In this document: piece after piece, positions 12,001 to 21,782 of the stretch
How the letters are laid out: each line of letters opens with the position of its first letter
Position numbering within the stretch: position 1 is the stretch's first letter
From: Elysia marginata
Taxonomy: Eukaryota > Mollusca > Gastropoda > Plakobranchidae
DNA: 44,747 nucleotides
Direction of reading: 5' to 3'
Assembly: GCA_019649035.1 (NCBI GenBank)
Contig: BMAT01001486.1
Coordinates: forward strand, 616,810-661,556
Position numbers and translations under genes: made by a program
The notes under the pieces: generated by a model
The model's input: the letters and a program-made list of their open reading frames with translations, nothing else
Database searches by the model: none
What the model was told of the DNA's origin: nothing

Positions 12001-14002
12001 TTGACTTTTTCATTTTTAACTGCAGTAATAGCTCATCTTTTGTATGTGAACAAAACTAATAAATTGCCAATATTGTTTTAAGTTTGTTACAGGGGGGGGG
12101 GGGGGCCTTACTTGCAGAATGTCTCCATACTTTAGACTTTCGTGTGATAATTGGTCTTCTGTTTCTCTGCCTTTAGCTATTCCTACCAGGAATACTATCT
12201 GGGGAGAGAAAGGAAGGGCTGTATAAAAATAAAGCTAAAATCTTCGAGGCTTTAGGGGTTATGCCATGGTTTGACAGAGCCAGGTTAGCATCATTAGCAT
12301 TGCAGTTAATTTACGAATTGTGGATATGTTTAAAAATCCAACCTTTATCCTATATGGTTGGGTGTTCTGGAAATTGCCGTAGATGTGTCTAGCTGTTTGT
12401 CGTCGTTTCAAATTGTGAGCAGCCGAACAGATGAGGAACACCGCATCAAAGAGCGTCCTTCTCCCGTGGTGTGCCTTTTGTTCAACAACGTGTGAGGAGC
12501 CCTCGCATCCAACCACCTTGGTTAGGAATGCTGGAAAGGTAGATAACACACCATAATTATTCTTCAGTACCATAATCCTTGCTGAATTCTCTTCCTTGGT
12601 AGATTTTTAAAACATGCCTTCTAGGTTAAAAGAGGGCGATTAGTATAAATATATTTGGGAAAGATGGCCAGCTTCTTGGTTTTCTGCTTTCAGCTATGAA
12701 AAGTTTCCCATACCCCAGTGATCTAAACCTTATGTTCACAAAACTGAAAATTTGGGACATGGCCAAACTGCCCGGGCATAGAAGATTCAGAGCACGTTCT
12801 AGCTATTACCAGAGATTGAACCCATCAACAGCCGAAATCTGGCTTCGGCACAGCAGCCTCGTGCACACCGGCTTCCACGAGGACACAAAAAAGATGCAAC
12901 CCCAGCCGCCGGATCATGAGTTGTATGCTTTAGCTACAGTGTCTCTTCGCATCTTGAAAACAATCAGACAGAAATTCACAAGAAACGCACCAGTGTCGGT
13001 GTCCGTTATGTAAAGTCCATGCTGGGTGTAGGTTTGTCTTTCCAGCAGGCTTGGCTCTTCCTGGTGAACATCTTTTTGTTGCTTCTTTAGTAGAACCGCC
13101 TCTCGAAGAGACGCCCGAGGAGCTGAATAAGTGAATTTATAGAAAACTGTAATAATAATAACCTCTTAAAAAACAGATACGGCTTTATATAAGCTTATAG
13201 GCAGGAATTACCCATAGAATAATTGCTATTGTAGTTAATTTTCTTTGAGTGTATGGGTTCGGTAAATGGCTTTTACCACCCTTGTTTAAACTTCTTTTAG
13301 AACGGAAATATTACTTCAGCCTATCGAAACCATATTTGTTTAGGTTGCGGGTTTTAGTTGCATAAGTTCAAGTCAATATGTAGTCTTACATTAGATATTT
13401 CCGAAATCTTCGTGAATATAAAAAAAAACTGTACCTAAATTTCTCTGTGCGCTTTTCTCACATCACAATGAAAGTAGTTGGGACCTACTTTTCGTTATGA
13501 TTTCTGTTGACAGGTTTGGAAAGGAAGGTCTTGTGTTCTGTTATTTTCCTGTCTCAATTCAAAAATACAGTAAGATTTACGTTGAACTACGTTGATGTTT
13601 CGCTTTAATGTGTATTATTATTTCCATGACAATCATCCTTGCTGATGTTAACCTTATTTATGCCTCCCTATTGATAGAAATATGAGCTCAGCTTCATCAG
13701 TTGTGGTTCTTTCAGCCATACATTTTCAAAATTTCAATTTGAAATATGAAAAAGTTAAGTCGATATAATTTTATGCATTTGATCTCGATGACTGTTCATG
13801 CTATAAACCAATTATTATCTAGCTGCCATTCGAACTTACTCTGCAACAATGATTCCAAGTACGTTCGCAAAAATAAGAACACTACAAAAGCAGATAGTGG
13901 GGCTAATAGTGAATCAAGATGTAAGCGGTTTAAATCTAGACCTATCATTTTTAATCTTCTCCTAGCCATTGTGAATGGTTTTTTCCTTCTCTGAAAAATC
14001 AT
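286..14002 (-). CDS. beta-1,3-galactosyltransferase-like enzyme (GT31), complete, 8 coding exons
   Basis: Spliced CDS on the minus strand: 13840-14002, 12991-13122, 12343-12530, 12112-12198, 8312-8484, 4653-4823, 1823-1951, 286-397. It totals 1155 nt, or 384 aa plus TAG. Every junction is GT-AG and every phase matches. The product is a type II membrane protein: a basic N-terminus, a signal anchor near residues 31-49, a stem, then a GT31 catalytic domain. Visible GT31 landmarks are FLICSAAHNLKRRQTARH (130-147), VFLVG (163-167), KIDDDVFVD with the metal-binding DDD at 225-227, YPQFCNG (278-284) and LEDVF (309-313). N199 (NLS) is a glycosylation sequon. The family transfers galactose, GlcNAc or GalNAc in beta-1,3 linkage from UDP-sugar in the Golgi; donor and acceptor cannot be told from sequence. 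A second ATG at residue 12 (13969) has a better context (A at -3, G at +4), giving 373 aa. An AATAAA lies just after the stop (262-267). It is an intact gene; the exact subfamily is unclear. Confidence 0.88.
1823..1951 (-). CDS. GT31 gene, coding exon 7: EDV motif
   Basis: Residues 305-347. Contains RLEDVFTYGMVRE, the GT31 'EDVyvG' motif that carries the proposed catalytic-base region. Acceptor is cggctacag and donor is CATAA|gtaagg, phase 2. Confidence 0.9.
2456..2790 (-). mobile_element. tRNA-derived SINE
   Basis: Read on the minus strand, it opens with a tRNA-like head. An A box (tggcagagtggttagcgcg, 2763-2781) and a B box (ggattcgattccc, 2726-2738) are both close to the Pol III consensus. 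The body includes CCTTGGGAAAGCAATTTACC, a block I associate with tRNA-derived SINEs of molluscs and other invertebrates. The 3' end is an (ATTT)n tail at about 2456-2475. No clear target-site duplication was seen. It lies in the intron between GT31 exons 6 and 7. Confidence 0.75.
2981..3071. repeat. (ATA)n microsatellite
   Basis: Nearly pure ATA/AAT triplets for about 90 bases, between the SINE and the LINE relic in the same intron. Confidence 0.95.
3341..3762 (-). mobile_element. LINE relic, C-terminal end (L2/CR1-like)
   Basis: The minus-strand frame reads LLRSLLWLPVKQRIDYKIAV and CFKCIHKQAPSYL. After a one-base frameshift near 3490 it continues RYGERSFSYIGPITLNKIIM, then SPTLEILKKRLKTFLFQNV and TAA at 3341. 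This is the well-known tail that follows the reverse transcriptase in L2/CR1-type non-LTR retrotransposons. The RT core is missing (5' truncated). It is inactive. Confidence 0.85.
4653..4823 (-). CDS. GT31 gene, coding exon 6
   Basis: Residues 248-304. It includes RRGKYWVGEDEF and YPQFCNGFFVVATQDV, corresponding to the family's 'KWYV..eEY....YP.YC.G.gyvlS.d' segment around the acceptor site. The acceptor is caccttgtag and the donor is GTCAG|gtatgc, in phase 2. Confidence 0.92.
5033..5215. repeat. Two-copy tandem direct repeat (about 85-98 bp)
   Basis: Copies at 5033-5117 and 5118-5215 share gatagtattgccagttat, then gtgttacc(t/c)gaaagagagatt, a G-rich stretch and tgtctcataacaatttactg. The second copy has an insert of about 13 bases after the first block. 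Confidence 0.85.
7676..8155 (+). repeat. Possible LINE/SINE 3' end with ATTGAA tail
   Basis: It runs from ggcagcccgtgcttcgcatc to a stretch of near-tandem acttgataactg(t/a) units (8056-8093) and ends in aaactattgaaattgaaatt, which resembles the short tandem tail of non-LTR elements. No protein motif is present, so the class is a guess. Confidence 0.35.
8312..8484 (-). CDS. GT31 gene, coding exon 5: DDD metal-binding motif
   Basis: Residues 191-247. Opens with GNFVEHYFNLSYKT, the family's conserved 'D/NF.D.Y.NLT.KT' block, and includes the W of GYRWAQRHC and KIDDDVFVD. The DDD at 225-227 is the DxD-type motif that holds the divalent metal and UDP-sugar. Acceptor is ctgtttcag and donor is AAAAG|gtacta, phase 2. 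Confidence 0.92.
10652..10690. other. Assembly gap (39 N)
   Basis: Run of N directly after a poly-T tract of about 25 bases, so the gap probably reflects a homopolymer. Confidence 0.99.
12092..12105. repeat. G14 homopolymer beside a splice donor
   Basis: Fourteen G on the plus strand, i.e. a C14 tract on the sense strand starting at intron base +7 after GT31 exon 4. Confidence 0.9.
12112..12198 (-). CDS. GT31 gene, coding exon 4
   Basis: A 29-codon exon (residues 162-190). It contains IVFLVG and the family pattern of acidic residues followed by KYGDILQ, which precedes the 'xDFxDxYxNLTxKT' block. The acceptor is tctccccag and the donor is CAA|gtaagg. The intron runs straight into 14 consecutive C on the sense strand (12092-12105). 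Confidence 0.88.
12343..12530 (-). CDS. GT31 gene, coding exon 3: start of catalytic domain
   Basis: Residues 99-161. It carries the first GT31 block: a beta strand FLICSAAH followed by NLKRRQTARHIYG, matching the family pattern of a hydrophobic strand, then (N/F)xxRRxxxR. The acceptor is cctttccag and the donor is ATAAAG|gttgga, in phase 0. Confidence 0.85.
12991..13122 (-). CDS. GT31 gene, coding exon 2: stem region
   Basis: Residues 55-98 plus one base. It is hydrophilic, with Lys/Gln/Glu-rich sequence (LLKKQQKDVHQEEPSLLER) typical of a Golgi glycosyltransferase stem. The acceptor is ttattcag and the donor is ACTG|gtgcgt. Phase 1 on both sides joins exons 1 and 3 without a stop, whereas the other two frames fail to connect. 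Confidence 0.72.
13840..14002 (-). CDS. GT31 gene, coding exon 1: cytoplasmic tail and signal anchor
   Basis: Encodes residues 1-54 plus one base. A basic stretch (RRKK, then ARRRLK) is followed by a hydrophobic run, SLLAPLSAFVVFLFLRTYL. The donor is a strong AGA|gtaagt and its phase 1 fits exon 2. The bases just after the first ATG (tttttcag) could also act as an acceptor, which would make the second ATG at 13969 the start. This is the least certain exon because N-termini of this family are not conserved. Confidence 0.7.
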
Positions 14003-14327
14003 GATCGATTTTGTTTGCGATATGCTCCAGACTGGTTATGTTTGAAGAAATTTCAAACCCTAAATTTTTTAAGAATAACTGGTTAATATGTTCGGTTTAT
14101 TTTCGGTCAAAAGCAAAAACGTAAAGATGGAAACTGAGTTTTAATCTTTTCTTGTTTTGCTAAACTTTGGTGCGCAAATTTTCTAAGACTTAAAATAATT
14201 ATAAAGACCTACGCTGAAGCAAGATGGTCATGCATAAAAGTTGTTTCTCCGTTCCGGTACAGCACCTCTACAAGTTCTAGGCAATTATTTTGTGTTCACA
14301 CGAAGATTAGAGTCTGTCAGTTTTAAA

Positions 14328-14631
14328 AGTTTAAGGATAAAAATAACAGTTTAGCTGAACACCTCAATGAGATACAAACAAAGTATCAAGGATATGGAGC
14401 CAGAGCACATCTTAACAACATTATTTTCACGGTTAAAGGAAAATAAAAGTGGCACGAGACCTAGGAAGACTGCAAAGATCTCGCCAGAACAGCACCGAAA
14501 CTGACCAGCTGGAAGAAACACATCCCGATGTTATATGAAGACAAAGGTCTTGAAACAAGCTCCAAATCTTTGATGTGTTGTTTTGACCTCATAGAGGTGT
14601 TCAGTGAAACCGTTGTTTTTATCTTTAAACA
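14328..14631. mobile_element. 304-bp fold-back element (MITE-like) with 75-bp inverted arms
   Basis: The left arm 14328-14402 and the reverse complement of the right arm 14557-14631 align without gaps over 75 bases at roughly 75-80 % identity by hand count. The best block is ctgaacacctc(a/t)atgag. The 154-bp centre has no long open frame. The structure fits a non-autonomous fold-back or MITE element; no target-site duplication is evident. It lies about 0.3 kb upstream of the first GT31 coding exon. Confidence 0.7.
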
Positions 14632-14639
14632 TTTATTCC

Positions 14640-15590
14640 CTGCCTAATCCGATAGGTGTCAGCTTACTGTTTAAGGCTTGCGAAACTGCTTTAAATGTTT
14701 CATATTTTAATGTGAGAACTTCAAGATTCGAGTGAAATCATTCCTTGAAATAAGTAAATTGGTTTTTTTCCAATACATAAACTTGAAAAAATAACCAAAG
14801 AAATAAACAATTCATTTAGTTAGAGAATCGACAGAAGTATTTTATATCTCAGTCATCTTCGAGCTGGAAGTGAGTTACCTTTGCAAAGAAGACCCGAAGA
14901 GAAACCTCGTCTACTGATAGCGTCAAACTTCATGGAATGAAGACTATGACCGGCACAATAAAACAGTAATTTATATTTAATAATTTTCAAGTCTCTTTTT
15001 TTCTTCTAAGATAATCATTCATGAAATTGCTTTGAATTTTCAACGTGACTTTGTACAAGCAACTGCTGAAAATCAACTTTCTTAGTTCTACAAAATCTTT
15101 CCCAAAACGAAATGCCAAATCTTTATTTATGCTTGATCTCATTAAAATCAGCGGGAAGTGACACTTTGTTTCTCCCTATCCAGACCTCATTTTAAGTAAA
15201 GCGTCTTTACTTCAAACCCTTTTGGTCCCTCATCCTTGTTTATAAATAAACTCGTGTATAAAATGTGTAACTCGAAAGGCTAAATGAGATTCTGAGTATC
15301 AACTTTATTTTACTGAGATTCTGATTTGTATTCTAACTCTAAACATTCACAAGATTATCTCAAGTTTTGCAATGCTAATTGGTTTTGCAACCCTCGCCCC
15401 TATCTATAGGCCTACATCTTTTGATCGTTTTACATGGCGCTGAGTGCTATGCTACAAAGTCAAGTAGGCCTGAAATTTCTGGACTGGGGACTCGGAAAAA
15501 AATTGGGTCCCTATGTTATATCACGTTACCCTTTCAGATGGAAATGTCGTCATTGTGAAAGCAACAATGCATCTCAGCCGTTTAGGTCCA
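14640..15590. other. Intergenic stretch, nothing recognised
   Basis: AT-rich sequence between the fold-back element and the GC-motif element. No family motif, RNA gene or repeat is recognised. It could contain 5' untranslated exons of the GT31 gene. Confidence 0.5.
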
Positions 15591-15651
15591 CACCGCACTA
15601 CGACGAGACTGTCCCGGGACAGTCCCGTCTTACGTTTGAGGCAAGAGCACG

Positions 15652-15689
15652 GACCTCAACCTATAAATAGCTATTTATAGGTTGAGGTC
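15652..15689. repeat. 38-bp perfect palindrome containing TATAAATAG
   Basis: gacctcaacctataaatag is followed immediately by its exact reverse complement, with the centre between 15670 and 15671. Each arm carries a TATA-box-like TATAAATAG. A second perfect palindrome of 18 bp, gactgtcccgggacagtc, lies at 15607-15624. Confidence 0.95.
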
Positions 15690-16052
15690 TGTAGGCAAGT
15701 GCATTATATAGAAATCTACTGCACTATGCGGGACAGGACCGTCTAGCCGCATCGTGTTCCAAGTATAATGTCATTTGCTACAAAATCGGTGGGGCACGAC
15801 TGTCTCGATCCCGCATGGTTTTTGTTTGTGATAGTTGAGACATATAACAGTCTACTGCACTGGGACAAAAAAAAGCCCCAAACTTGATAGCACCTCTGTC
15901 TACACCGCTGAAATTCCAGACGGCGAGTTGTGCAAAATGTTCTTTTTTTTTGTTTTGTTCCTTCAGTCATTGCATTTCAGTCATTCAGAGGTTAGCGTTC
16001 TTTCCCAACTTATTTCTTTGTTATTTCCTAGACCTTCCTATTCTGCATCACT

Positions 16053-16262
16053 ATGGATGCTGATCCAAATTGGGTTGAAGGCTTAATTTGTACCATTGAA
16101 ATGGAACCTTGTCTGTATAATAAATCAGAGAGGGATATTGCAACAGCGACATTAAACGCAAGGCGGTTTTTTCCCTTGCACGAAACAACACAGCGCAAAC
16201 ATATGCTTTTTCTACTACATCCTGTTTTGCAAATGCAATGTCGTGCAATCGCGTACACCTAA
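16053..16262 (+). pseudogene. Short ORF, N-terminus weakly MADF-like
   Basis: A 69-codon frame opens at an ATG in good context (A at -3, G at +4). WVEGLICTIEMEPCLYNKSERD resembles the first helix of MADF domains, which follow a pattern like 'LI..v...P.LYdks..dY'. MADF and related Myb/SANT-type proteins are encoded by PIF/Harbinger transposons and by insect transcription factors. The rest (ATLNARRFFPLHETTQRK) does not continue the domain, and no downstream exon was found. It could be a decayed transposon ORF or a chance frame. Confidence 0.3.
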
Positions 16263-16514
16263 TTACATAAGTGCATGGAACGCGTCCCGGGGCAGGCCTG
16301 TCGCAGTGCGGTAGTAGCAGCGGTACCCATTCTAGACAGGAAAAGTTTGTCGCGGGGCAGGTCTGTCTGTTCTGTCTTAATGCGGTACTGGCCTGAATCG
16401 GTCCGTCACTATTCTCGGCCTCAGTATGGCATAAGCACCGTATGGAAATATTATTACAAGGAGGTCGTCCGCAAGTTTTGGAAGGTGTGCAATGATAAAC
16501 AATAAACTAAACCG

Positions 16515-18328
16515 AACAGTGAAAACATCTACTGTAGAAATTCAGACACAAATCATCTGGCTTATTCATACAGCTTTTTATTCTTTAACATTTTTATAAT
16601 TATCTGATGCTTTAGGAATGTCTTTAAATATTATGTATACTGACTTATTGAAACAAACTGTAGAAGAGGACAGATGGAGATGTATGCAGTGCTGCACTTT
16701 GTTTCAACTTGACTGTATAGCTGAACATCAAAGTAAATTTATAAGCCAAATCAATAGATGTAAAAATCAACATCGTTCTAGACTTAAAATTAAGGCTTAG
16801 ATGAAATGTATAAAATTTTGACATCACAAAGTAACAATAATCATTAAAAAAATAAAATGCATAAGAAAATCTACATTTAGAAACAATTAAGCTTACAATG
16901 CTATTTTCAAACATTTTACAAGGCGAGCTTGCATAGATAAATCGGGGTTTATCTGCACAAAAAGTTATACTTAAATACTTTATACACTTAAATCGCATTA
17001 GAATTCACACAAATCTGTACATGTAAGCTAAAATAATATGTCCAACCATTCTGGGCTTATGCTTTCTTCGCAAAACATGTTAACTTTACCAACAGAAATA
17101 TAGACATTAGCATCAATTTCTTTAGTAGGAATTTCTTTTATCAACAACAAAAACATCAAATGTATGTAAACTGATTCTACTTATCATGCAATGTTTCAAA
17201 AAGAAAAGAGCAGCATTTCTCCAGCTTTCATAGGTGCAGGCTGAGCAGCGGGTAAGTAAAATAGGTTATTATTTAAGTACAATATTATATTTAAACTCTC
17301 GATGGAGTTCCAACTAAAATGTAATTATTTCTTTTTAAGTGTTGCACCTTTCAAATAGAAAATATTGCACTTAAGAGGAAATGCGATGAAATATGAGGAA
17401 ATAAACTTAACATTCACAAACATTGCATACAATTTTGAAGTCGATTAAATTTTTCATCATCATAAGCTAAGCCGAGTCTGACTTTATCATGGTTTATAGT
17501 GTTTTATTATCGCTTATCGCTTTGTTTCAGTCTGCATGCGTGCTAACTTTGTCACACAGCTTTACAATATCTCGAGCAGATCTAACTATCAATATTGAAA
17601 AGACTCCTCGCTCATTCAGGTTTGGCAAAACAGGCGTTAGCTCTGAAATATCTCCAAATTGTTTAGCATCTAAACAGGAACAAGGGATGGAGAAAATCAG
17701 AGATGCCAGAATTTATAATCGAGTTTCAATACATTTGAAAACTTCTTAAGGAACAAATTTCATGTATGTAGATACATAAGACATACGATGACATTTTTTT
17801 GTCTTAATTTTGATTTTTTTTTTTAATCTCTGAGGCTCAAAACTACTATCTTTGGTTTTCGCCTTGCAAACGAAGTTTGGTTTATGACTTGCAAGAACAA
17901 TGACTGGTCTCTATAATTCATCCTCTCAGACATCTTCAGAAAATGGCTAAGCAGCAATCCTCAAAATGGTTAGTCGCTCGATACGCCTTCCGTCCATTGT
18001 GTATCATTCTACCCCTCCATAGCACATGTCCTCATTCCCGTTCCCAAAAGTCTCTCTATCTTTCTCATACTTTTTATGCTTTTCGTTTTTTAGATTTTCA
18101 TTCATTTGCAGTCTGTTCTGAATAATTTTACCTCTTTGCTTTCTTTGAGGCACTGATAATACTTTAATGGTAGAATTTGTGTATTCCTGAGAAAATTGAT
18201 GCGCTATTCATCTCTTCCTTGTCCATGTGTCGGTTTAGAGAGTGAGGCGCAGGTGTAAGTTGCAACCAAACGCGCTCGATATGAATAATCCACATATTTT
18301 AGAAAGATGTTTATAAATTCGCCATTGG
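16515..18328. other. Intergenic / 3' flank of the sulfotransferase gene
   Basis: AT-rich, with no supported exon on either strand. The part next to 18328 should include the sulfotransferase 3' untranslated region; sense-strand ATTAAA at 18163-18168 and AATAAA at 17503-17508 are candidate processing signals. Confidence 0.5.
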
Positions 18329-18516
18329 TTATCTGTCATTCCACAAAAATCTGGTATCACCCAGCAATGATGCCAAGTCCTCGTTAAAGGCAGAGAAAAA
18401 CTCCTTAAGAAGAGCCCTGGTCTCCGGAAACATGGGCCCGGCCTTTTTCTTCAAGACGGTTTCGTGTTTCTTCATCTGACTCTCGATTTTTACTTCTTCC
18501 TCCTCTGTCAAATTTC
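18329..18516 (-). CDS. Sulfotransferase terminal coding exon 9
   Basis: Residues 408-469 and TAA. An acidic/lysine-rich helix is followed by AGPMFPETRALLKEFF and AFNEDLASLLGDTRFLW, the typical C-terminal helix pair of CHST15-type enzymes. The acceptor is atttcaacag. A run of 14 C on the sense strand (18578-18591) lies about 60 nt upstream of it. ATTAAA on the sense strand at 18163-18168 is a candidate polyadenylation signal. Confidence 0.9.
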
Positions 18517-21500
18517 CTGTTGAAATTGGCAAAAGAAAATGTTCCAGGTAATCATACTTTTCCATAGGCCCAGATTTGGGGGGGGGGGGGGCATTGTGTT
18601 ATAAGTTTAGAAGATAAAAAAGTCTTCAAGTTATACCACTTTCTTAAATGATAACTGGCTAAGTATTCTAACTCTAAGCGTTATTTCACAGTCAGAACAT
18701 GCAAGTTCTTCCAAATTAGATTTCATAACGTAAAAATCACAACCGAGCGCTGGATCTTTACTTCAGTTTGGTGGAAAAATGCCTGTGTAAGGTTGAAAAT
18801 CGAAAAGTAATTGATGTTAAGCACCAGTTGAGCTAAACAACCTACAAAACCATGCAAACTATCTTCTTCAGATAAACAGTTCGACCTAGCCATTTCAGAC
18901 AGTACTGTTTGATTATTAAGCCCACGGCAGTACAAAGAGAGAGACAACCACCTTCTAGGAATTGTTTTTTATAATAAGGCTTATGTAGTTCACACATGCA
19001 AATTTTAAAAATCTGAAATGATACTCACTGACTCCGAGGAATGTGTATGCTCTCTGTAAAGTGCCTTTCATATCAGCGTGATAGTCCTCTGTGCGAAGTA
19101 CGAGGAAGTGATTTTTGTGGAACACGGATAGCCATTCTCGCAGGTAGACGGAGTAGCAGCTGATATGGATACGCATCTGTCAAGAGAGGGGACCTTACTT
19201 TCAACACGATAAAACTCGTTTACTATTTTTATTATTTAAACAAAGACGCAGGCAAATATACACCATTTTATTTATTCAAAAGATTTTGTGACATTTGAAT
19301 GAAGTCATTACATACAAGTTTATAAATAAATGAAACAGTTTAACTTCACCCTTTATGGTAAGATTTTTGTATTTTGGATCTGTTCCTTTTCTTGCATTTT
19401 TTTCGTTTGATTTCATTAGGCATGCGTTCATAAAGTAATAAGCCAGAAAAATGATATTCTATGAATTCCAAAAGGAAACAAAAACTCTATCTGAACTTCT
19501 TTACAAGAACTGAAGAATGATTTATGTTTTACAAAGATGAAAAATATATATACACAACACTTCTATTTGGTTATGAACATCTCAATCACACTTCATCCTC
19601 CATTACTTGAGAGAGCTGGGTACAATTTTCAAAAATAAATTGCTGGTACCGATATCCTTTCTGCCGTAATTTTTTTTAAGTAAACTATGTGACACTACTT
19701 TTTATTTTGCGTGATTTGTTTCCTGCAGAAATAATAATACTTTATAATCTTAACATCTGTGAACTGAGGTATTCCCTAAATAACCATCCTCGGGAAGGTT
19801 AGAGGACGTTAAACAGACTAAAGAATGCTTGAAATGAGGTAAATTTAATTAGGATGACTGGAAAAATTACTTACAGGCAGTTGGTGATACATGAAGTCGC
19901 TAAAGAAACACTGGCGCGTAGTGTTGACGCGGAGGCATTCCCGGATCATGGAGATGGCAATGGGAACATCCTGCGCAAACTTCTTTGCAGTGAAACCATA
20001 GCCAAGGAATATGTAGTCTGAGTACAATCTAGAAGAAAATAATTAGATCTGTTATTGCTACTTCTATTACTGAGGGCTGACATTTTGTAATCTAACGCTG
20101 ACGCCTGTGGTCTGTTTAATACTTCATTGTGCTCGACGGCTTCAAAGATTTCATCCATTCTATCAAACTATCTTCATCGTGGCAATGGAAAGGTCAGTCA
20201 GTCCTTAAATTGAAGTAGACACAAAGAAATGTATTGAATACAAAATAAAATATGAGGTACTGATCACTATGACTCCGTGATAACTTTAAAAATGATCGTA
20301 AACAATAACTTTACCGCCTCCGAAAGTTCATCTATATTATTTATTTCAAATCAACATTGACACTTGCAGTTTCGGCAATAACTCACTAAAGTTTCACTTA
20401 CACAGATAAAATTCCGGAACTCTTCTCAGCAATCTAGACATACAAGCAATGAACAGATCGTGATTTTTCTTCTTCTTCATTTGTACAAAACCCTTACTTA
20501 TAATGAAACTGCTCACAGTCACTCAAAGTTCTTTTTAACAAGAAAATTAGAAACGCCCGCGAGCGACCCTACCGGTCAATTGGGTTTCGCACCATCACGA
20601 TGAATCTGGGGTCATGGTAAACGTGCCGCATGGCGTGAGGGGTCAGAAACCGAGGCTCGGACAGTCCGGCGTTTTGAGGGTCTTCGGGCCAGCCTCGGAA
20701 ATCCCAGAAATCCATTGGTGTCCCATCGCCTGCAGAGAAATAATTATACTTCCGTTAAGACCTCACATGAAAAGTGGAACTAAATTTTTCATTGTGTAAA
20801 TAATAGTCCAAGAGGGGGTTGAGAGCGAGTCTTTGAAAAGGTTGTTTAAGGTTAGGGACCACATTTCAGCAGTTTATTTGCCTAATCCAAATTTGAAAAG
20901 GCCTTATAAGAATCAGTACTTATAAGCTGATAGCAAAGCCATCTCTTTGTTCAGATGTAAGCATTTTTCTGATCTCGCAAATCGAAAATTTGCTTTAAAT
21001 ATTTTTCCTCCATAAAAAGTGAAATCAAAACGCTAGATAAATGTACGGAATAAAAGCTTTTTAGGTACAGAACTCACCTGTGATATACTGCACTTTGTTT
21101 TTCCTATATTCGTTCATGATGAGATTTGTCGGTACTTGAAAAAACATGTGGTATATATGAAATCTTTTCTTTGGCACTCTTCTTTTCATCCATAAACCTG
21201 GCAGAGATATTATTAGGATATTAGGGATTCATAAAGATTACACTGATATGTTCTTTTTTTCCAAGAGTAATAAAACGTATCCTTGATGATAGATTCTTTT
21301 TTAACATTTTCTGTGCATAAAAAATATTTCTTTTCTTATATATTTACAGAGTACGTTCTTTTCTTTTGTTCATCCCATTTCCCTTCAAACTGTCTTTTTT
21401 ATTGGTTGTTTTGAAACATTACATTTTCCCTTTTTTCTGGAAAGCCTGACTCCCAACCAAAGTTAAATCTCCTTGATGTTCTAATATTTCAACAGAAGGT

Positions 21501-21746
21501 GCCCTCTTTTTAAAATTGCACACCAGAATGATATTCCAACAATAGTTTGGAAATGTGGCAAATCTTTGATAAGTGTTAACTGGGTAGCTGTGTCTGATGA
21601 GCCTGTATCACATTGGCGTAGTCCAAAACCGCTAACCAGGTGTATCTTTTTTCAGATTTTTCACTTATCCATTTACAATAGAGGTTATTATATCATGTGT
21701 GTTACTTGAATACTAAAAAAATTCCACTTACTCTCTCTCTCTTTTT

Positions 21747-21782
<36 letters not shown>

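Larger units (their letters stand above)
8485..12111 (-). other. GT31 intron (between exons 4 and 5)
   Basis: About 3.6 kb, the longest intron of the gene, with a small assembly gap after a poly-T run (10627-10690). A tacgagggtgtctta block at about 9530 resembles a mariner-type end but has no visible partner or transposase. Nothing else is recognised. Confidence 0.65.
15593..16388 (+). mobile_element. Candidate DNA-transposon relic with iterated GC-rich motifs and inverted ends
   Basis: Five related GC-rich blocks of the form gggRcaggNcYgtc occur at about 15607-15630, 15728-15754, 15790-15818, 16283-16314 and 16349-16388 in otherwise AT-rich DNA. The outer pair, 15593-15622 and 16282-16311, align as inverted 30-mers (about 77 % by hand) that begin ccgcact and end in cccgggac. 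Between them lie a 38-bp palindrome and a short open frame at 16053-16262. The layout suggests a small DNA transposon with repeated binding sites, but no transposase is seen. Confidence 0.45.

Noticed and set aside
12696..13013. 105-codon plus-strand frame
   Set aside because: Its right end overlaps coding exon 2 of the GT31 gene on the other strand, it has no family motif, and the minus-strand exon fits by phase.
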